This document shows positions 30,596-42,189 of a stretch of 64,000 nt of DNA, in pieces; positions within the stretch are counted from its first letter, which is position 1, and every line of letters begins with the position of its first letter. Under the pieces are notes generated by a model that was not told where the DNA came from, did no database searches, and saw only the letters and a list, made by a program, of their open reading frames with translations. This DNA comes from Peromyscus leucopus. Its lineage: Eukaryota > Chordata > Mammalia > Rodentia > Cricetidae. The stretch lies in the NCBI RefSeq assembly GCF_004664715.2, contig NC_051063.1, forward strand, positions 67,948,018-68,012,017, given 5' to 3'. The position numbers were made by a program, and so were the translations under genes.

Positions 30596-32339
30596 CAGAC
30601 CATTTATACTCATTCCAGTTTGAATATATGGCAAACCTTTTTTCTAAAGACAGGTTGAACCAGCCTGTCGTTTCAAGGGAAAAAATACTAAGAATATTTT
30701 TCTTGCCAATGATAGAGCACAAATATTTAAGCTAAATTAAAAATTTTTGGAAACTTTCACTCAGCACCTAGTAATTTTTGATGCTGATTTGTGAAGAGCC
30801 CAGGGCTCCCTGGTTCACTAGGATTTTGTTATTCATATTGGAATTTGCCCACATAAATTGTCCTCATTAACAACTGGCTTGTTAGTGTCCTAGTACTTTT
30901 CTTTTATGATGATAACATAGGTAGAGATATTGGTGAATACTATAAAATAATGTATAAAATATACTGGCCTTGGAAAGATCTACACAATTTGGTTAACTTA
31001 TCTCTTGCTGATGAACCATTGTATGCTACAAAACTCACCCATGGGAGAAAGGCCCATTTAATAAGCCAGAATGGCCAGTTTGTTATTTGACATGGGAAAA
31101 AGAGCCTATGTCTTTGAAAATGGCCTCCTAGGCATTCTATCTAGCTAGATGCCTTTGAGATAGGTCTTTCAGGGCTGGCCCTTCTGAGCCTTAGGGAAGC
31201 TGCTGCCTCCAGCATGTAACTGTCTGAGCAGCAGCCTCCTCCCTTCTGCTGCCCCTTGGGTGAGTTTCCCCTTAGCTAGGTGCTTTCTGGGAGATGCTTA
31301 GAGGATGGTTTCTCTCAGAGGTTTCTTGGCTCCTCTCTCAATAACTCTGTTCCTCATTGTCTTTGATTTCCAGACTTCGAAATCCAAGCTCTCAAGATCC
31401 CCCGACCCCCGCTTTCTTTTTCTTCCATCTCATTAGCCCATCATGTGGCTGACCATTTTGAATTGACTTCCACCTTCTCCCAGGCTCACCCTATCTAGGT
31501 CTGGAGGGCACTGTGGTGAATGAGAGCCATATACATTTAAAAGATACAACCTGGCTCCTGACCTGAGCTCAAGGTCCCGTAAATCCAGCTCCATTCTGAC
31601 TGACAACATCTATCATCACAAATAACTTTCCCACATGAGGACCCAAAGTGGAGGATCATCCAGCCGGGAGACCAGCCTCCACAAAGCGCCTCCACAGTGT
31701 CAGTGGAGTCCATTCAGGAGAGTCCACTGAATGCCGATACCACACAGTTACAATTCAGAAACTTCATCCTCCAGATTTCAGTCTAGGAAGGAAGGAAGAG
31801 AAGCATGCACAGTTACCTGATAGAGACACAAGAACCCTTTTCCTTTCTCAACTACAGTCTGTATGAAGTTGGGCTTTCTAAACTTCAGTGAAAAAGAATC
31901 ACCAAAGATTGGATGCAGCTGTGAAGCTGAGAGTCCAACTGTCTCGAATTAAGTCAAATATCGTAGAAATTTTAAGAATGTGGAACAATGCTGCCATTTT
32001 CCTCAGCTTGTATTAGAAAATGTAATTATTTCTCTTAAAATGATGTTACTTATGTTGACATGGGACAGATTTGTTACTGTTATTTGAAAGTGAGTCAGTA
32101 AAAATCTTTAAAAGCTTAAGTTTAGTTTAGGGTGTGTCAAACAAGGATAGATGTCACTGACATAAATGGAAGTTGTTTTTCTTTTTAATCTTTAGTAAAT
32201 TTTGCATTGTTAAAACCTCCACCCAGAGATCAAAATATTTTAGTCATTTGGGCTTAGATCATAACTTTTCTGGATTTTCTGTTCCTGAGCTACAAGAATA
32301 TACACTCAAGTCTGCAGATTCTTTCTAAGTATACCTTAA
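30596..32339. other. Unique non-coding stretch
   Basis: No gene recognised. Positions 31880-32340 are AT-rich and repeat-free and could include conserved non-coding sequence. Positions 31640-31870 are moderately GC-rich with a 72-codon frame of no known family. Confidence 0.35.
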
Positions 32340-32567
32340 AAATTCTTGACAAATCTTTTTTAATTGATTATATACCCATGGCATACAGCTAAAGGCTTCA
32401 TAAAGATACTTATGTCCAAACATAGCCCATATTTGGAGCACATTCCCTTAGGGCATCTTTCCCTTGTCTCCTCTGGCTACTCTCCTGTCCCCACTCCTTC
32501 CCTGGCCCTGTTATTCCCCTACTTCCTCTGATAGCTTCCTTCTGCTTTTTTGTGAAATATAAGTGCA

Positions 32568-32570
<3 letters not shown>
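32340..32570 (-). mobile_element. Possible L1 3'-UTR segment, antisense
   Basis: The pyrimidine-rich sequence 32450-32540 and its position next to the antisense L1 coding-region fragment fit a decayed L1 3' UTR. The match is weak. Confidence 0.3.

Positions 32571-32613
<43 letters not shown>
32570..32613. repeat. (GT)n microsatellite
   Basis: GT array of about 22 units beginning GCGTGTG. Confidence 0.97.
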
Positions 32614-32614
<1 letters not shown>

Positions 32615-32639
32615 TCTAGGAACCACAAATGAGGTCAAT

Positions 32640-33790
32640 ATTTTCTTTCTTAGGCTAGGATATATTGTGTACTATATGATACCCAGTTATATCCATTTTC
32701 TAGCAAACAACAGTTTTATTCTACTTTAAGGTGAAAAAAATCCTACTGCATATATATTCCGTATTTTCTTTATGTGTCCATCTGTTGACAGGGCACTAGG
32801 CTGATTCCATAACTTGGCAGCTGTGAATAGTGATGTCTTTAACATGGATTTGCAAGGACCTCTGTGGAATGTAAAATCCTTCAGGCATGTAGCTTTGGAG
32901 TGGTACAGCTATGTCATATGCTAGACCCCTTTATAGTTTTGTTTACTTGTTTGTTGTTTTGGAACCCCTGTACTGATTGCCACAGTGGCTGGATCTATTT
33001 GCCTTCTCCTTGACAATGAATAGAAGATCCCTTTTTCTTACCAGCCTTTGTTGTTGTTAGTTTCTTAATGTTAACCTTCTCCATGGCCTGAGATAGAATC
33101 TCAATGCCGTCTTCATTTTCATGACTCTGTCAGCCAAGGATGTGTCAGCCAAGAAACGTTTTCTCCTTATCTTTATCGGCCATTTGTCTTTTAGCCTTTG
33201 AAAATTCGTGCCGTTCATTGACTCATTTGTTGACTGGTTGTTTGGTTTTGGAATATTTAGTCTTTGGGGTTCTTTGTATGTGTCAGATGCTACTCTTCTG
33301 TCAGATGTACACGTAGCCAAGATCTTTCTCTTGTTCTGTGGCCATTTCTTCCCTTAATAGTTTCCTGTTCTGAATGTATCAGTCCTTGGTATTATTCATC
33401 GATCTATAGAATTTGGCAGAAAGTCCTTGCCCATACCCATGTCTTGAAGGGCTTGATGTTTTCCTTAGAGTACCTGGCCTTGTACTTAGGTCTTTGATCA
33501 GTTTCTAATTTGCTTGAGTAAATAAACGAGATGAGAGAGAAGAAATGAGGATCTAGTTTCATTCATCTATTTGCAGACACAGTTTTCCCAGCCCTGCTCA
33601 TTGATTAGGCTATCTTCTCCACTGGATGCTTTAGGATCTTTGTCAAATGTCATGTGACTGTAGTTTAATTCTGGCTCGTCTACTCCGTCTGTTCATCTAG
33701 CAAATCTGTTTTATGCTCTTGTTATGCTGCTCACGTTACCGTGGCTTTGTAGTAGAATTTGAAGTCACTACTACTTTGGCTACTTTGGAT
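32640..33790 (-). mobile_element. L1 ORF2 3'-region fragment, antisense, disrupted
   Basis: The reverse complement of old rodent L1 ORF2 is recognisable over more than 1 kb. In plus-strand order it shows 'GTGTCCATCTGTTGACAGGG', 'GACAATGAATAGAAG...', 'GAGATAGAATCTCAATGCCG', 'GACTGGTTGTTTGGTTTTGG', 'CTGTCAGATGTACACG' and 'TCTTTGTCAAATGTCATGTG'. Only short open pieces remain (87 codons at 33057-33320), so it cannot encode an active reverse transcriptase. Confidence 0.7.
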
Positions 33791-33794
33791 CTTT

Positions 33795-33979
33795 AAATTA
33801 AAAATATTGTTCTGTGTGTTTATGTGTGAATGTTTGGGCACCCATGTGCCATAGTCAGATGTGGATATCAGAGGACAACTTCATGGAGTCCATTTTCTCC
33901 TTCTGCCTTTATATGGGTTCTGGATGTGAAGACAGGCATGTATTAAATGCTTTTACCCACTAACTCGTCTTTCTGGCCT
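33795..33979 (-). mobile_element. B2/B3-type SINE
   Basis: The segment ends in 'CTAACTCGTCTTTCTGGCC', the reverse of a SINE head GGCC..GAGATGGCTCAG. It carries 'TATCAGAGGACAACTTCATG' and 'GTTCTGGATGTGAAGACAGG'. Antisense. Confidence 0.65.
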
Positions 33980-34066
33980 TCACTTTTGTTCTTAATAAAA
34001 CAAGCCTCATTCATCATATGGGTAAAAATCGTGCAGTTAAGATTTTAAAAGTTAATTTAAAATACA

Positions 34067-34300
34067 GTGTGTGGGGGATGTAGAGAGATGGCTAGTCAGT
34101 CAAGAACACTTGCTGTTCTTGCAGAGGACTCCAGTTCAGTTCCCAACAACCTCAAGGTAGCTCCAAACATCTATAATTGCAGGTGCAGGGGATCTTATGA
34201 CTTTTTCTGGCCTTTTTGGCCACCAAACACATGTGTGGCACATATATACACATGGAGCCCAAACACCCATACACATAAAATAAAATAAGTCTTTTTGAAA
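34067..34300 (+). mobile_element. B2 SINE
   Basis: 'GAGAGATGGCTAGTCAGTCA', 'AGAACACTTGCTGTTCTTGC', 'GAGGACTCCAGTTCAGTTCC', 'GGTGCAGGGGATCTTATGAC' and an AATAAAATAAG-type tail (CATAAAATAAAATAAGTC) give every B2 landmark in sense order. Confidence 0.85.
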
Positions 34301-34312
34301 AGATAACATTAG

Positions 34313-34440
34313 AGACAAGCATGGTGGAATACACTTGTAATTCAAATACCCAAAAGGCTGAAGTAGGCGGATTATGAGTTTGAGGCTAGCCTGGGCTGCA
34401 GAATGAGATCCTGTATGAAAATAGTAAGCATAAAAAGACA
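34313..34440 (+). mobile_element. Old B1 SINE
   Basis: 'GACAAGCATGGTGGAATACA', 'CTTGTAATTCAAATACCCAA', 'AGTTTGAGGCTAGCCTGGGC', 'AGAATGAGATCCTG'. Diverged monomer immediately after the B2. Confidence 0.7.
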
Positions 34441-35008
34441 ACATTCACCACTAACAACATTCACTAACAAACCTTAATGTTTGTTTTAGTTATATTTAAG
34501 ATAACCCTGTGTATAAGGGATTATATGTGACATTTTACTCTTTGGTTTCTATTTATTTCTTGTTGTGACATCAAGTAACTTCATTATGATTTTTCTTCTC
34601 TCTCTCTCAGTGTATCAGTCACATAATTTTCTAATTTAGTTTAGTACTTAAACTTCAGATTACTGCTGGGATGACCACAGTCTGGTTGACTTGCATGTTA
34701 TTGACTCATCAGGGGGAACTTCCCAAGAGTTCTTTCCCATTTCTCCATCCAATGGCTTTGAAGTACTCTAACTAGTTATATAGCCCTCTCCCCTTGTGTG
34801 GCATTGCCCCTTTAAATTTTAATTTTACTCAAAGATTATGGCTGTTTTAAGCAACTATTGCTCCATCAGACTCATGTCCACTTTTACTTTTTCTGGCCTC
34901 TGGTTCTTCTTGTATCATTGCAAGTCAGCTTGGAACTACTTTCCTCTTGCCAGAATAGCTGATTTGTTTTGCTCTCTCCGTCTCTCTGTCTCTTTAATTA
35001 AAAAAATT
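34441..35008. other. Unique AT-rich sequence
   Basis: Nothing recognised. Confidence 0.4.
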
Positions 35009-35154
35009 GGTGTGTGTTGTGTACGATAAATGCACGTGTGCACATGGGTGTGTATATGCTCACACATTCAGGTGCACTTGCTCCTGTGGGTATACGTGGT
35101 GGTCAGAGATTGATGGGATATCTTTCTCAACCTTTTCCCCACACTGTTATTATT

Positions 35155-35203
<49 letters not shown>

Positions 35204-35328
35204 AGTTGAGTCCCATTGCCCCTGGTGCTCACTATTTCAGCTAGCCTGACTGGCCACCAAACCCTCAGGATTCTACTATCTCTGCATTTAGTGCTGAGAT
35301 AACAGATACATGCTCTCCATGACTAACT
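35009..35328 (-). mobile_element. Composite rodent SINE interrupted by (ATT)n
   Basis: The left part has GTGTGCACATGGGTGTGTAT and GTGGTCAGAGATTGATGGGA. The right part has 'GTGCTCACTATTTCAGCTAG' and 'AGATAACAGATACATGCTCT'. A long TTA array replaces the usual T-rich linker. Same SINE type as 19685-19912. Confidence 0.55.
35156..35202. repeat. (TTA)n microsatellite
   Basis: Near-perfect TTA array inside the composite SINE. Confidence 0.97.
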
Positions 35329-35334
35329 TTTTTT

Positions 35335-35478
35335 CCACCATTTTTTCAAGACAGGGTTTCTCTGTATAACTGTCCTGGAACTCACTCTGTAGACCAGGCT
35401 GGTCTCAAACCCACAGAGGTCTGCCTGCCTCTGCCTCCTGAGTGCTGAGATTAAAGGCATGTGCCACCATGCCTGGAT
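35335..35478 (-). mobile_element. B1 SINE, mouse-like type
   Basis: 'ACAGGGTTTCTCTGTATAAC' then 'TGTCCTGGAACTCACTCTGT' and 'AGACCAGGCTGGTCTC', ending 'GTGCCACCATGCCTGG'. It lacks the GGCACAAAGCTAC segment seen in the other two good B1s. A possible 9-bp TSD CTAACTTTT lies at 35323-35331 and 35487-35495. Confidence 0.9.
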
Positions 35479-35554
35479 CTTCATTCCTAACTTTTAAGTG
35501 GGTGCTGCCATCTGAACTCAGATGTTCATGCTTGTGCAGCAAGAAGTTTGCCCA

Positions 35555-35779
35555 TTGAGATCTATGTACCTGTGTGGGTGTATGTATGTACATGTACATA
35601 TGCATATACATTTGTGCACACCTGTGTGTGTGCATGTGTGTCTGTACATGTGTGCCTATGTGTGTGCATGTGCAGTGGGTATGCATGTGTACATGTGTGT
35701 ATGTGTCTGTGCACTTGTATATGTGTGTATGTATGTATATGTGTGTATATGTGTTTGTGTGCCTGTTCAGTATATACAC

Positions 35780-35812
<33 letters not shown>
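35555..35812. repeat. Imperfect (TG)n / TGTATG tract ending in pure (GT)n
   Basis: ATGTGTGTG, TGTACATG and TGTGCATG variants run from 35571, then a pure GT array at about 35782-35812. Cys/Val-rich frames here are artefacts. Confidence 0.93.
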
Positions 35813-35814
<2 letters not shown>

Positions 35815-35950
35815 AATCTGTGGCTGCTTCTGCTTCTCAGATCTTTTTCTTTCTTTCCTTTTTAGTGGTTATCAACTGAAGCAGTTTTTGTATTTGTTCT
35901 TCGTCTGGGTTTGTAGAAGATGTTCTTCTGTCAGACGGACTATTTTCTGC

Positions 35951-36129
35951 TGATTTGGCTTTTTGTTGTTGTTTTTTTGAGACAGAGTTTCTTTGCGTAG
36001 CTTTGCACCTTTCCTGGATCCTCGCTCTGTAGACCAGGCTAGCCTTAAACTCCCAGAGATCCACCTGCCTCTGCCTCCTGAGTGCTGGGATTAAAGGCGT
36101 GTGCCACCACCGCCTGGTTGATTTGGCTT
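35951..36129 (-). mobile_element. B1 SINE, cricetid type, with 11-bp TSD
   Basis: The B1 body at 35962-36118 contains 'GCGTAGCTTTGCACCTTTCC' between the 'GACAGAGTTTCTTT' and 'TGTAGACCAGGCTAGCC' blocks. This is the complement of the cricetid-type GGAAAGGTGCAAAGCTACGC. Perfect direct repeats TGATTTGGCTT flank it (35951-35961 and 36119-36129). Confidence 0.95.
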
Positions 36130-37396
36130 CTTATGGTACTTTCGTCATTGTCTTCCTGGACATGCATTTGACGTTTTTACCCTGTCACAGGTATCTCTTG
36201 TGCTGTTTTCCAATTTTTGCCAATTTCCTATGATCTACTTCCCACCTCAGGGACCCTCTATTTTGCTGCCACTGATGGGAATCTTGAGCTTTCATTCCAA
36301 TCCTGCTCATGGACCACACTTCTCCAGTGCATTATCCCCCATCTACAGTAAGCCACTTGCTGCACTTGTCTTAAGGACCAGGCTCTTTCTCAGCAACATC
36401 TGGGTCACCAGTGAGCCTGTTCCTGTGATCATTTCTCCTTGATTTCGATGATTTATTCCTATCCTATGCCATGCTCAACAATTTAATCATGGAATGACAA
36501 ATCTTGAATATAGAGATTCAATAGTACTTTGGATTCTGTCCCCACCACCCCCTGAGGGGATGAATTGTGGAAGATGCCCTTGACCCCATAAAGGCTGGGC
36601 TTTGGGATTTGGAAGGTGTGCCTTATTCTGGTTTGCCCTTGTTCCCAAAGTTGTGGTCCTTCATGATCTCAGCGGGGTGCCTGCATGCTTACTGGGCTCC
36701 ACCTCAGTGGACTCTGAACTTCCAGCTTGCTCTCCCTGGGGCTGAGAGACTGCCAAAATCCCTGCTTAGCTTTTAAGCCTCTTAGCAGCTGCTTGCCTCT
36801 TGATTCTTTCCTCCTTGCCCTGGGTCTGGGCAGCTGGGCATTGACAAAGGCCCCAGGGAAGCTGGGCACAGTGGCCCAGCCTTCCTTCTCTGGGCTCTCG
36901 TACTAGAATCTTGGCCCCTCGTTTTCTGGCTGAACTGTCTTCTAATTTTGTCTTCTTGCCCATTGAGACTTTCTAGGCTGTCACTGTCGCTGTTGATTCC
37001 ACATCCTACATTGTAAATTGGCAAATACTCCTGTGGCCGAAAAAGCATCATTGAAAGAGGGCTCACCCTATGCTTTTCCCTTCCATCTGGGAGCTCAGAC
37101 CCTCAAAGCCTGTCTTGATTGACTCCCAGTGTCATCAGACAGTCTTCCCACCACCACCCTGCCACCCCATTCAGCTTTTGTACTTGTGTGCAGTAGCAGG
37201 ATCATTCCCATCTAGGCCTTGCTGCCATCATCAGAGAACTAGCCTTAAGCTCCCTTGGACTTCTGCAGTAGGCTTCCTGAAATCCCAGGGGTTGCTTCTG
37301 GGCTGGGAAAATATGGGCTGGGTTTACTCTTTGTAAAGGTATAGTCTCTGTTTTTCTATCAAATTTGCTTCTTTGATTGAAATACCTATTAATGTA

Positions 37397-37398
<2 letters not shown>
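36130..37398. other. Unique non-coding stretch
   Basis: No gene recognised. Overlapping frames of up to 94 codons on both strands at 36570-37340 show no family resemblance. Confidence 0.4.

Positions 37399-37437
<39 letters not shown>
37399..37437. repeat. (GT)n microsatellite
   Basis: Pure GT array of about 19 units. Confidence 0.97.
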
Positions 37438-37439
<2 letters not shown>

Positions 37440-37457
37440 ACATGCACATGCCTACTG

Positions 37458-37525
37458 GCAAACGAACCCAGGACTTTATGCATTCAAAGAATGGCTTCCA
37501 CCAATGAGCTGGAGTCTTAACCCCC
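37458..37525 (-). mobile_element. ID/B4-tail SINE fragment
   Basis: 'ACGAACCCAGGACTTTATGC' and 'CCACCAATGAGCTGGAGTCT' decay from the antisense ID/B4 right end (GAACCCAGGGCCTTGTGCATG...CCACTGAGCT). Confidence 0.5.
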
Positions 37526-38460
37526 CACTGCTATCCTTACAACTTATACATAGTGTCACATACACTCCCCCCAGCAGGGGCCAGGCATGTGGCATCACAG
37601 CTTGTCCCTGTCTCAGGACAGAGGGACTACAGGCTTTCTTATATGGAGTGCTACATTGGGAGTGCCCTAGCATGAACTCTGGGTTAGGGGGTATTTGGAA
37701 GGTCTGCCAAGCAGATGTGTTCTGGACTTCCCCAGGGACACAATGGCCTCATCTCTTCCTTCTTTGGCCAACTGACAGTCTGGGCCACTCTTGAGTACCC
37801 CTTCCATAAGCTACCTATGCATTTGAGGGTGGATATCTTTGGTTTGCTGGTGCCTTTAGTTTGGAGCTATGTGCAGAGGGCCAGCTCAGCCGTATCCCAG
37901 TTGTCTGCCTTGGGCTTTAGCTGTGAAAACAAACCCGTTCTGGGTCATTACCCTACGGTGCCAGCCGGAATTATGATCCTGGCGCATTCTCTCCATATCC
38001 TTGGCTCTCAAACAAATAGAGCCAGATCTTTGCTTCCGTGTGACCCTGAGCATCTGAAAGCTGGCGCTTCCGTGCATCAGCCAAAGTTGCCACCAGAACA
38101 GGCCCCTTGCTTATTTTCAGCTCTTTCTCCACGTTCTCCTGCCCAAAGGCTGTGTTGTGGTTGGCTCCTTTCCACAGCCTTCTTCCACCCAGAGCTCCTG
38201 GCACTGAGTCCTGGAACGAGGTTGAACTTGCCACTTAAATTTAGGAAGCCGGGAGGCGTGGAGTGAGGATGGGTTCCCTCAGAACAGTACATGATGCCCA
38301 ATTTACAGCCTGAAGCCACTGACTGATGGGCACCAAGTTTACATCCCTGCAGGGCAGGCCCTGATGTCTTGGCCACGGACCCTTTGGACTTCAGCCTGGC
38401 CTTGGGATCCCCTTCTCAGAATGATCTTTTTATTTTATTGAATTCTATTCTATTTTATAT
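37526..38460. other. Unique non-coding stretch with a 183-codon open frame
   Basis: The plus frame 37715-38266 overlaps minus frames of 87-99 codons, has no recognised domain, and is considered chance in GC-richer DNA. Confidence 0.4.
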
Positions 38461-38540
38461 TTTTTATAATGCCAGGGATTGGACCCAGGGCCTTGTGCCT
38501 GCAGGAAAGCACTCTATACTGAAGCAGCCTCCCCCCCTCC
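38461..38540 (-). mobile_element. ID/B4-tail SINE fragment
   Basis: 'GGATTGGACCCAGGGCCTTG' followed by 'AGGAAAGCACTCTATACTGA' is a clear antisense ID/B4 right end. Confidence 0.65.
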
Positions 38541-39699
38541 CAGCCCCAGGATGCTGTTTTCAGTCACATAATGAAATCACATATTAATGTCCATGCATTA
38601 GATATTCAAGAGCTCCCAAGTTGATGGTGGAGACAACAAGGTCATGTGGACCCTGTCCTTTTTTCAGCATGTCAGTGAGCCAGGGCTCTGAGGGGGCAAG
38701 AAGCACACCTCCCAGTGAGTGCTGCCAGCCACAGTCATGTTGGCATGGTGTGGGCTTCTCCCAGCCTCTCTCCGTTTCTATCTCTGCAGCTCATCCCACC
38801 AGCCTTGCTGCCCACACCCAGCCTTAAAGGATGTGCTACACTACAGTAATTTTCCCCACCAGGTTGATGGACTGCTGGATCCTGCCCAGGTTGAAACCTG
38901 AGAAATGGAAGCCAAACGTGGGGGCTCGGCCTGTGCAGGGGAAGGTATATGGGATAGGCTGCTCGTGGAGCTTTCAAATTAAGCACCTTCATTGTATCTC
39001 AAGGCTGGTGAGCACACGTGTTCATCTCGCATATATGGAGCATTTGCTGCTTATCACGGAGGTCCACATCACTGCGTGCATCCGGGGCCTCCAAGCCCCT
39101 GTGCCTGCCCAGCTGATGTTGCTGCCAGGCCAGAACATAAAGCTATGGGAGCCTCTGTGCTCATTGGCCCAGCCAGGATCACTAGAATCCAGCTGTCTTA
39201 GCAACTCTTCCCAAAGAGTTGTGTAGTTATGTGGAGCGACCAGTTAGCTCAAAAACACCAGACATCCCAGTGAGAACCTGTGATGGATGGGGTCTCATTT
39301 CCTATCCTGTGGGTGCACACAGATACAGACACGCACATCATATACACACCACAGATAACATACGTGAGGTTGTGGAATTGGGGCTGGCCTGGAGAGGGGA
39401 TACATATTGAATGGCACCATCCCCTCAGACTGCTCATCAGTGGAGGTCACTCCATCATAAGAACTCACAAGCTGGAGCCCACAGAAAGTCTCTCCAGAGC
39501 ACAGATGCAGGCCCTGCTGGGAAGTCCCAGCAGGGGCTTCAGAATCGAGGCCCCCCGGATTTGTGATGCATACAAACTAGGAAGGGTTAACAGCTCTATC
39601 CTCATAGGTGCCAATGTGGGAGCAGGAGCTGAGGAATACTGAGGAGGCAAGTGTTCACAGCTTAGCGACTGGATGCCCAAGCTGGGAGCCGATGAAGAA
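38541..39699. other. Unique non-coding stretch
   Basis: Several overlapping frames of 60-131 codons on both strands, none recognised. No repeat seen. Confidence 0.4.
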
Positions 39700-39877
39700 G
39701 AGTGCGAGTTTGGTGTGTGTGTATTCATGTGGGTATATGTGTGCATGCATATGTATGTGTGTGTGTTTGTATATGTGTGCACATATGTGTATGTCTTTGT
39801 GCATGCATGTGTATGTGTGTGCATGCACATGCATATGTACATGTGTGTATATGTATCTGTCTATGTGTGTGCACAAG

Positions 39878-39927
<50 letters not shown>

Positions 39928-39937
39928 CGTGTGTGTT
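39700..39937. repeat. Imperfect (TG)n tract with pure (GT)n core
   Basis: TGTGCATG and ATGTGTGTG variants, with a pure GT array at about 39880-39925. Confidence 0.95.
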
Positions 39938-40829
39938 AGGCAGGGGCAGATGGTCACAGTCCTCACTATAACAGAAAAATCTGTCACTTCGGCAATTATT
40001 TTCTTGTTTCTGACTTCTGTAATGAAAAGCCCATCTGCAACAAAGTAATGAAAATCACACATCGTCATTTATAGTAAGAGCTTTGACAGCCTCATCCCCA
40101 GACCCACCTTTGACAACAGGAGCCCAGTGCAAGAGCCTGTAAGGATGCCCATGCAGCAGCCCACAAGTGTAAAGCTATAAATGTATAACATACACAGAAG
40201 TGTAAACATACCACACACCTGGCTAATGGAACAGCGGGTGAGCAGTGCTGCTGCACCCCAGCTCCCAGGTACCCCATGTGTGAGCATGGCCAGCACGGGG
40301 TTTGGTCCTGGCCTGTGGGCCACCTTTCCTTCCCTCCACCTCAGATTAACTGGATTGTGAAGTTCTTCTGTGTAATCTTTGTAGATGACATGGTTGGGTT
40401 GCAATGCCTGAAGGTCAGATGCCCCTGATTGCTTGACCATTCTTGGTCTTTGAGCAGATTTCTTACTGTGACATTTGCCTGCAACACAACAAGACACAGG
40501 CACCATGGTCTTGGGAAATTTTGCTGGAGAGTTGTAGAGCCATGACCTCCAGCTGGATTTATACCTGGTGTCCTTGTGACCTTGGTCCATGAGCAGCAGA
40601 GGGGGAGGATCAGGACCCTGCCAGGTGCAAGGTGCTTGGCAAAGCTCTCTTCCCTAGGAGCTCTGAATGTTACACTCATTCTGCTGTTGGAATCTCTCAT
40701 CTGCCTCCAGCACTCACAACCGGGCATTTCTCGATGTGGAAGTTGGGCTCTGAACCTCTTGGATTACTTTTTTACCTTTTACCATGACAGGGTTTTCCCC
40801 TGTATCTAGGCAGTCTTTGTAGTTAAAAT
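39938..40829. other. Unique non-coding stretch
   Basis: A 173-codon minus frame (40069-40590) with a hydrophobic C-terminal half is open, but it matches nothing and overlaps frames of 61 and 128 codons. Not annotated as a gene. Confidence 0.4.
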
Positions 40830-41500
40830 ATTTTATTTTTTATTGCCCTAGAAATATGTAATCATTGTAGGTAAATAGGAAAATGTAGAGAATTATGAAT
40901 GAAAGAATTACTCTATATTCCCAGAACCCGTAGATAAGTGCTATTAACATTTTGTATATTTCCTTCTGGAATGCTTATTATACAAAGTCATGTACACTTT
41001 TCCTTTCAAAAATGGGATTTCCCTGCAATTGTTGTTTTGTAGCTGGCTTTTTCCACATCTACTATATCTCAAATTTCCCCAGGTGAATACATGCTTTTCT
41101 CCAATATTTTTCTTAATGGCCCTCGGTATTTCATGGTATGTCTAAGCAACGACCTCACCACAATGCCAATGACAGAATAGAGAGAGTGCTGTGCTTCCAG
41201 CTGCGATTTCCCTCTGTCAAGTCTTCACAGTGTTTCTGAGGGTGGCCAGTGAAATCACTCACAGCTGCTTATGGACCTGCTCGGTCCAAATTCAGACAAA
41301 TGTCAGGGCTTTTGATATTATAAGTAATACCATGCTGAACTTCATGAGTTCATTTTTGTCTGGACCTGTCTTGGTTTGTTACCCTACTGCAGAATTCCTA
41401 GAAATGAAACTGCAGGACTGAAGACTACATCCTTTAAATACTCTCTGCCATGCTGCCAGATTTCCCTTCAGGATGCTTTTCCATCTTTGGTTTCCTCGAG
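40830..41500 (-). mobile_element. Ancient L1M fragment, antisense
   Basis: 'CTATTAACATTTTGTATATT' with 'TTCCTTCTGGAATGC', 'GTAGCTGGCTTTTTCCACAT', 'GCAGAATTCCTAGAAATGAA' and 'ACTGCAGGAC' match in order the reverse complement of old L1. There the order is CTGTTAACATTTTGG..., ...CTAGAAGTGGAATTGCTGGGTC.... Strongly diverged and non-coding. Confidence 0.55.
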
Positions 41501-41574
41501 AATGACCCCTTCTGCCGTTTTCTGAGGAGCATTGCTATGAAGTGAAGCAAGAAGTGAGCACTCTAGAGCCTCAG

Positions 41575-41665
41575 GCTGAAGGGGTATGAGTCTGGGGACA
41601 GCCTGGCAACATAGCCAGACAAGGCTTGAAACAAAACAACCAAATCAAAACAAGGAAACTAAACC
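41575..41665 (+). mobile_element. B1-related 3' fragment
   Basis: 'GACAGCCTGGCAACATAGCC' is followed by an A-rich AAACAAAACAACC tail. It looks like the end of an old B1/PB1 copy. Confidence 0.4.
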
Positions 41666-41667
41666 CC

Positions 41668-42035
41668 AGTTGTGCTGGTTGGAAATCCGCCCCCTAACTT
41701 CTACAAGCTGGGAGCCTTGGATAAGGAATTGTCTCTATCAGATTGGCCTTGTGAGCAAGTCTGGGGAATTTTCTTAATTGATTATTGATGTGGGAGGTCC
41801 CAGGACCATCCCTGGGCTGGTGTTTCTGGGTGCTATATGAAAGAAGGCTGAGCAAGCCATGGAGAGTGAGTCTGCAAACAGCAGTCCTCCCACGGTCTCG
41901 ACATCAGTTATTACCTTGAGTTCCTGCCCCGACTTCTCTCCATGATGGACTGTAAGCTGTAAGATTAAATAAACCTTCCCTCCTCAAGTTGCTTTTGGTC
42001 AGTGTTGTGTCACAGCAATAGAGACCATAACTGGG
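41668..42035 (+). repeat. Rodent mid-repetitive element, near full length
   Basis: 'TTGATTATTGATGTGGGAGG', 'GTCCCAGGACCATCCCTGGG', 'GGCTGAGCAAGCCATGGAGA', 'CATGATGGACTGTAAGCTGT', 'AATAAACCTTCCCTCCTCAA' and a 3' 'GTCACAGCAATAGAGACC'. One of the best preserved sense copies. Confidence 0.75.
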
Positions 42036-42189
42036 ATACCATGCAGACAAAAACAACCTAGAACAAATCCAGAGCTAAACTAAAGAAGAACCATGAGCTG
42101 CCAGTAGACTAAGGACCAGGAGCACATGGTAAGAACTCTAGGCAACTGGATACTGAGACCCTTGGAGAGGGCAACTTTAAAAGTCATCC

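Noticed and set aside
33057..33320. 87-codon basic minus-strand peptide as a gene
   Set aside because: It lies inside a decayed antisense L1 fragment and is a residual open piece of that element.
35522..35953. Cys/Val-rich frames resembling cysteine-rich peptides
   Set aside because: Translation of imperfect TG repeats. The same artefact occurs at 10224-10738 and 39608-40068.
37715..38266. 183-codon plus frame
   Set aside because: Overlapping minus frames, no recognised motif, no plausible splice or promoter context.
40069..40590. 173-codon minus frame with hydrophobic C-terminal half
   Set aside because: No match to a known membrane protein family. Other frames are open across the same interval.
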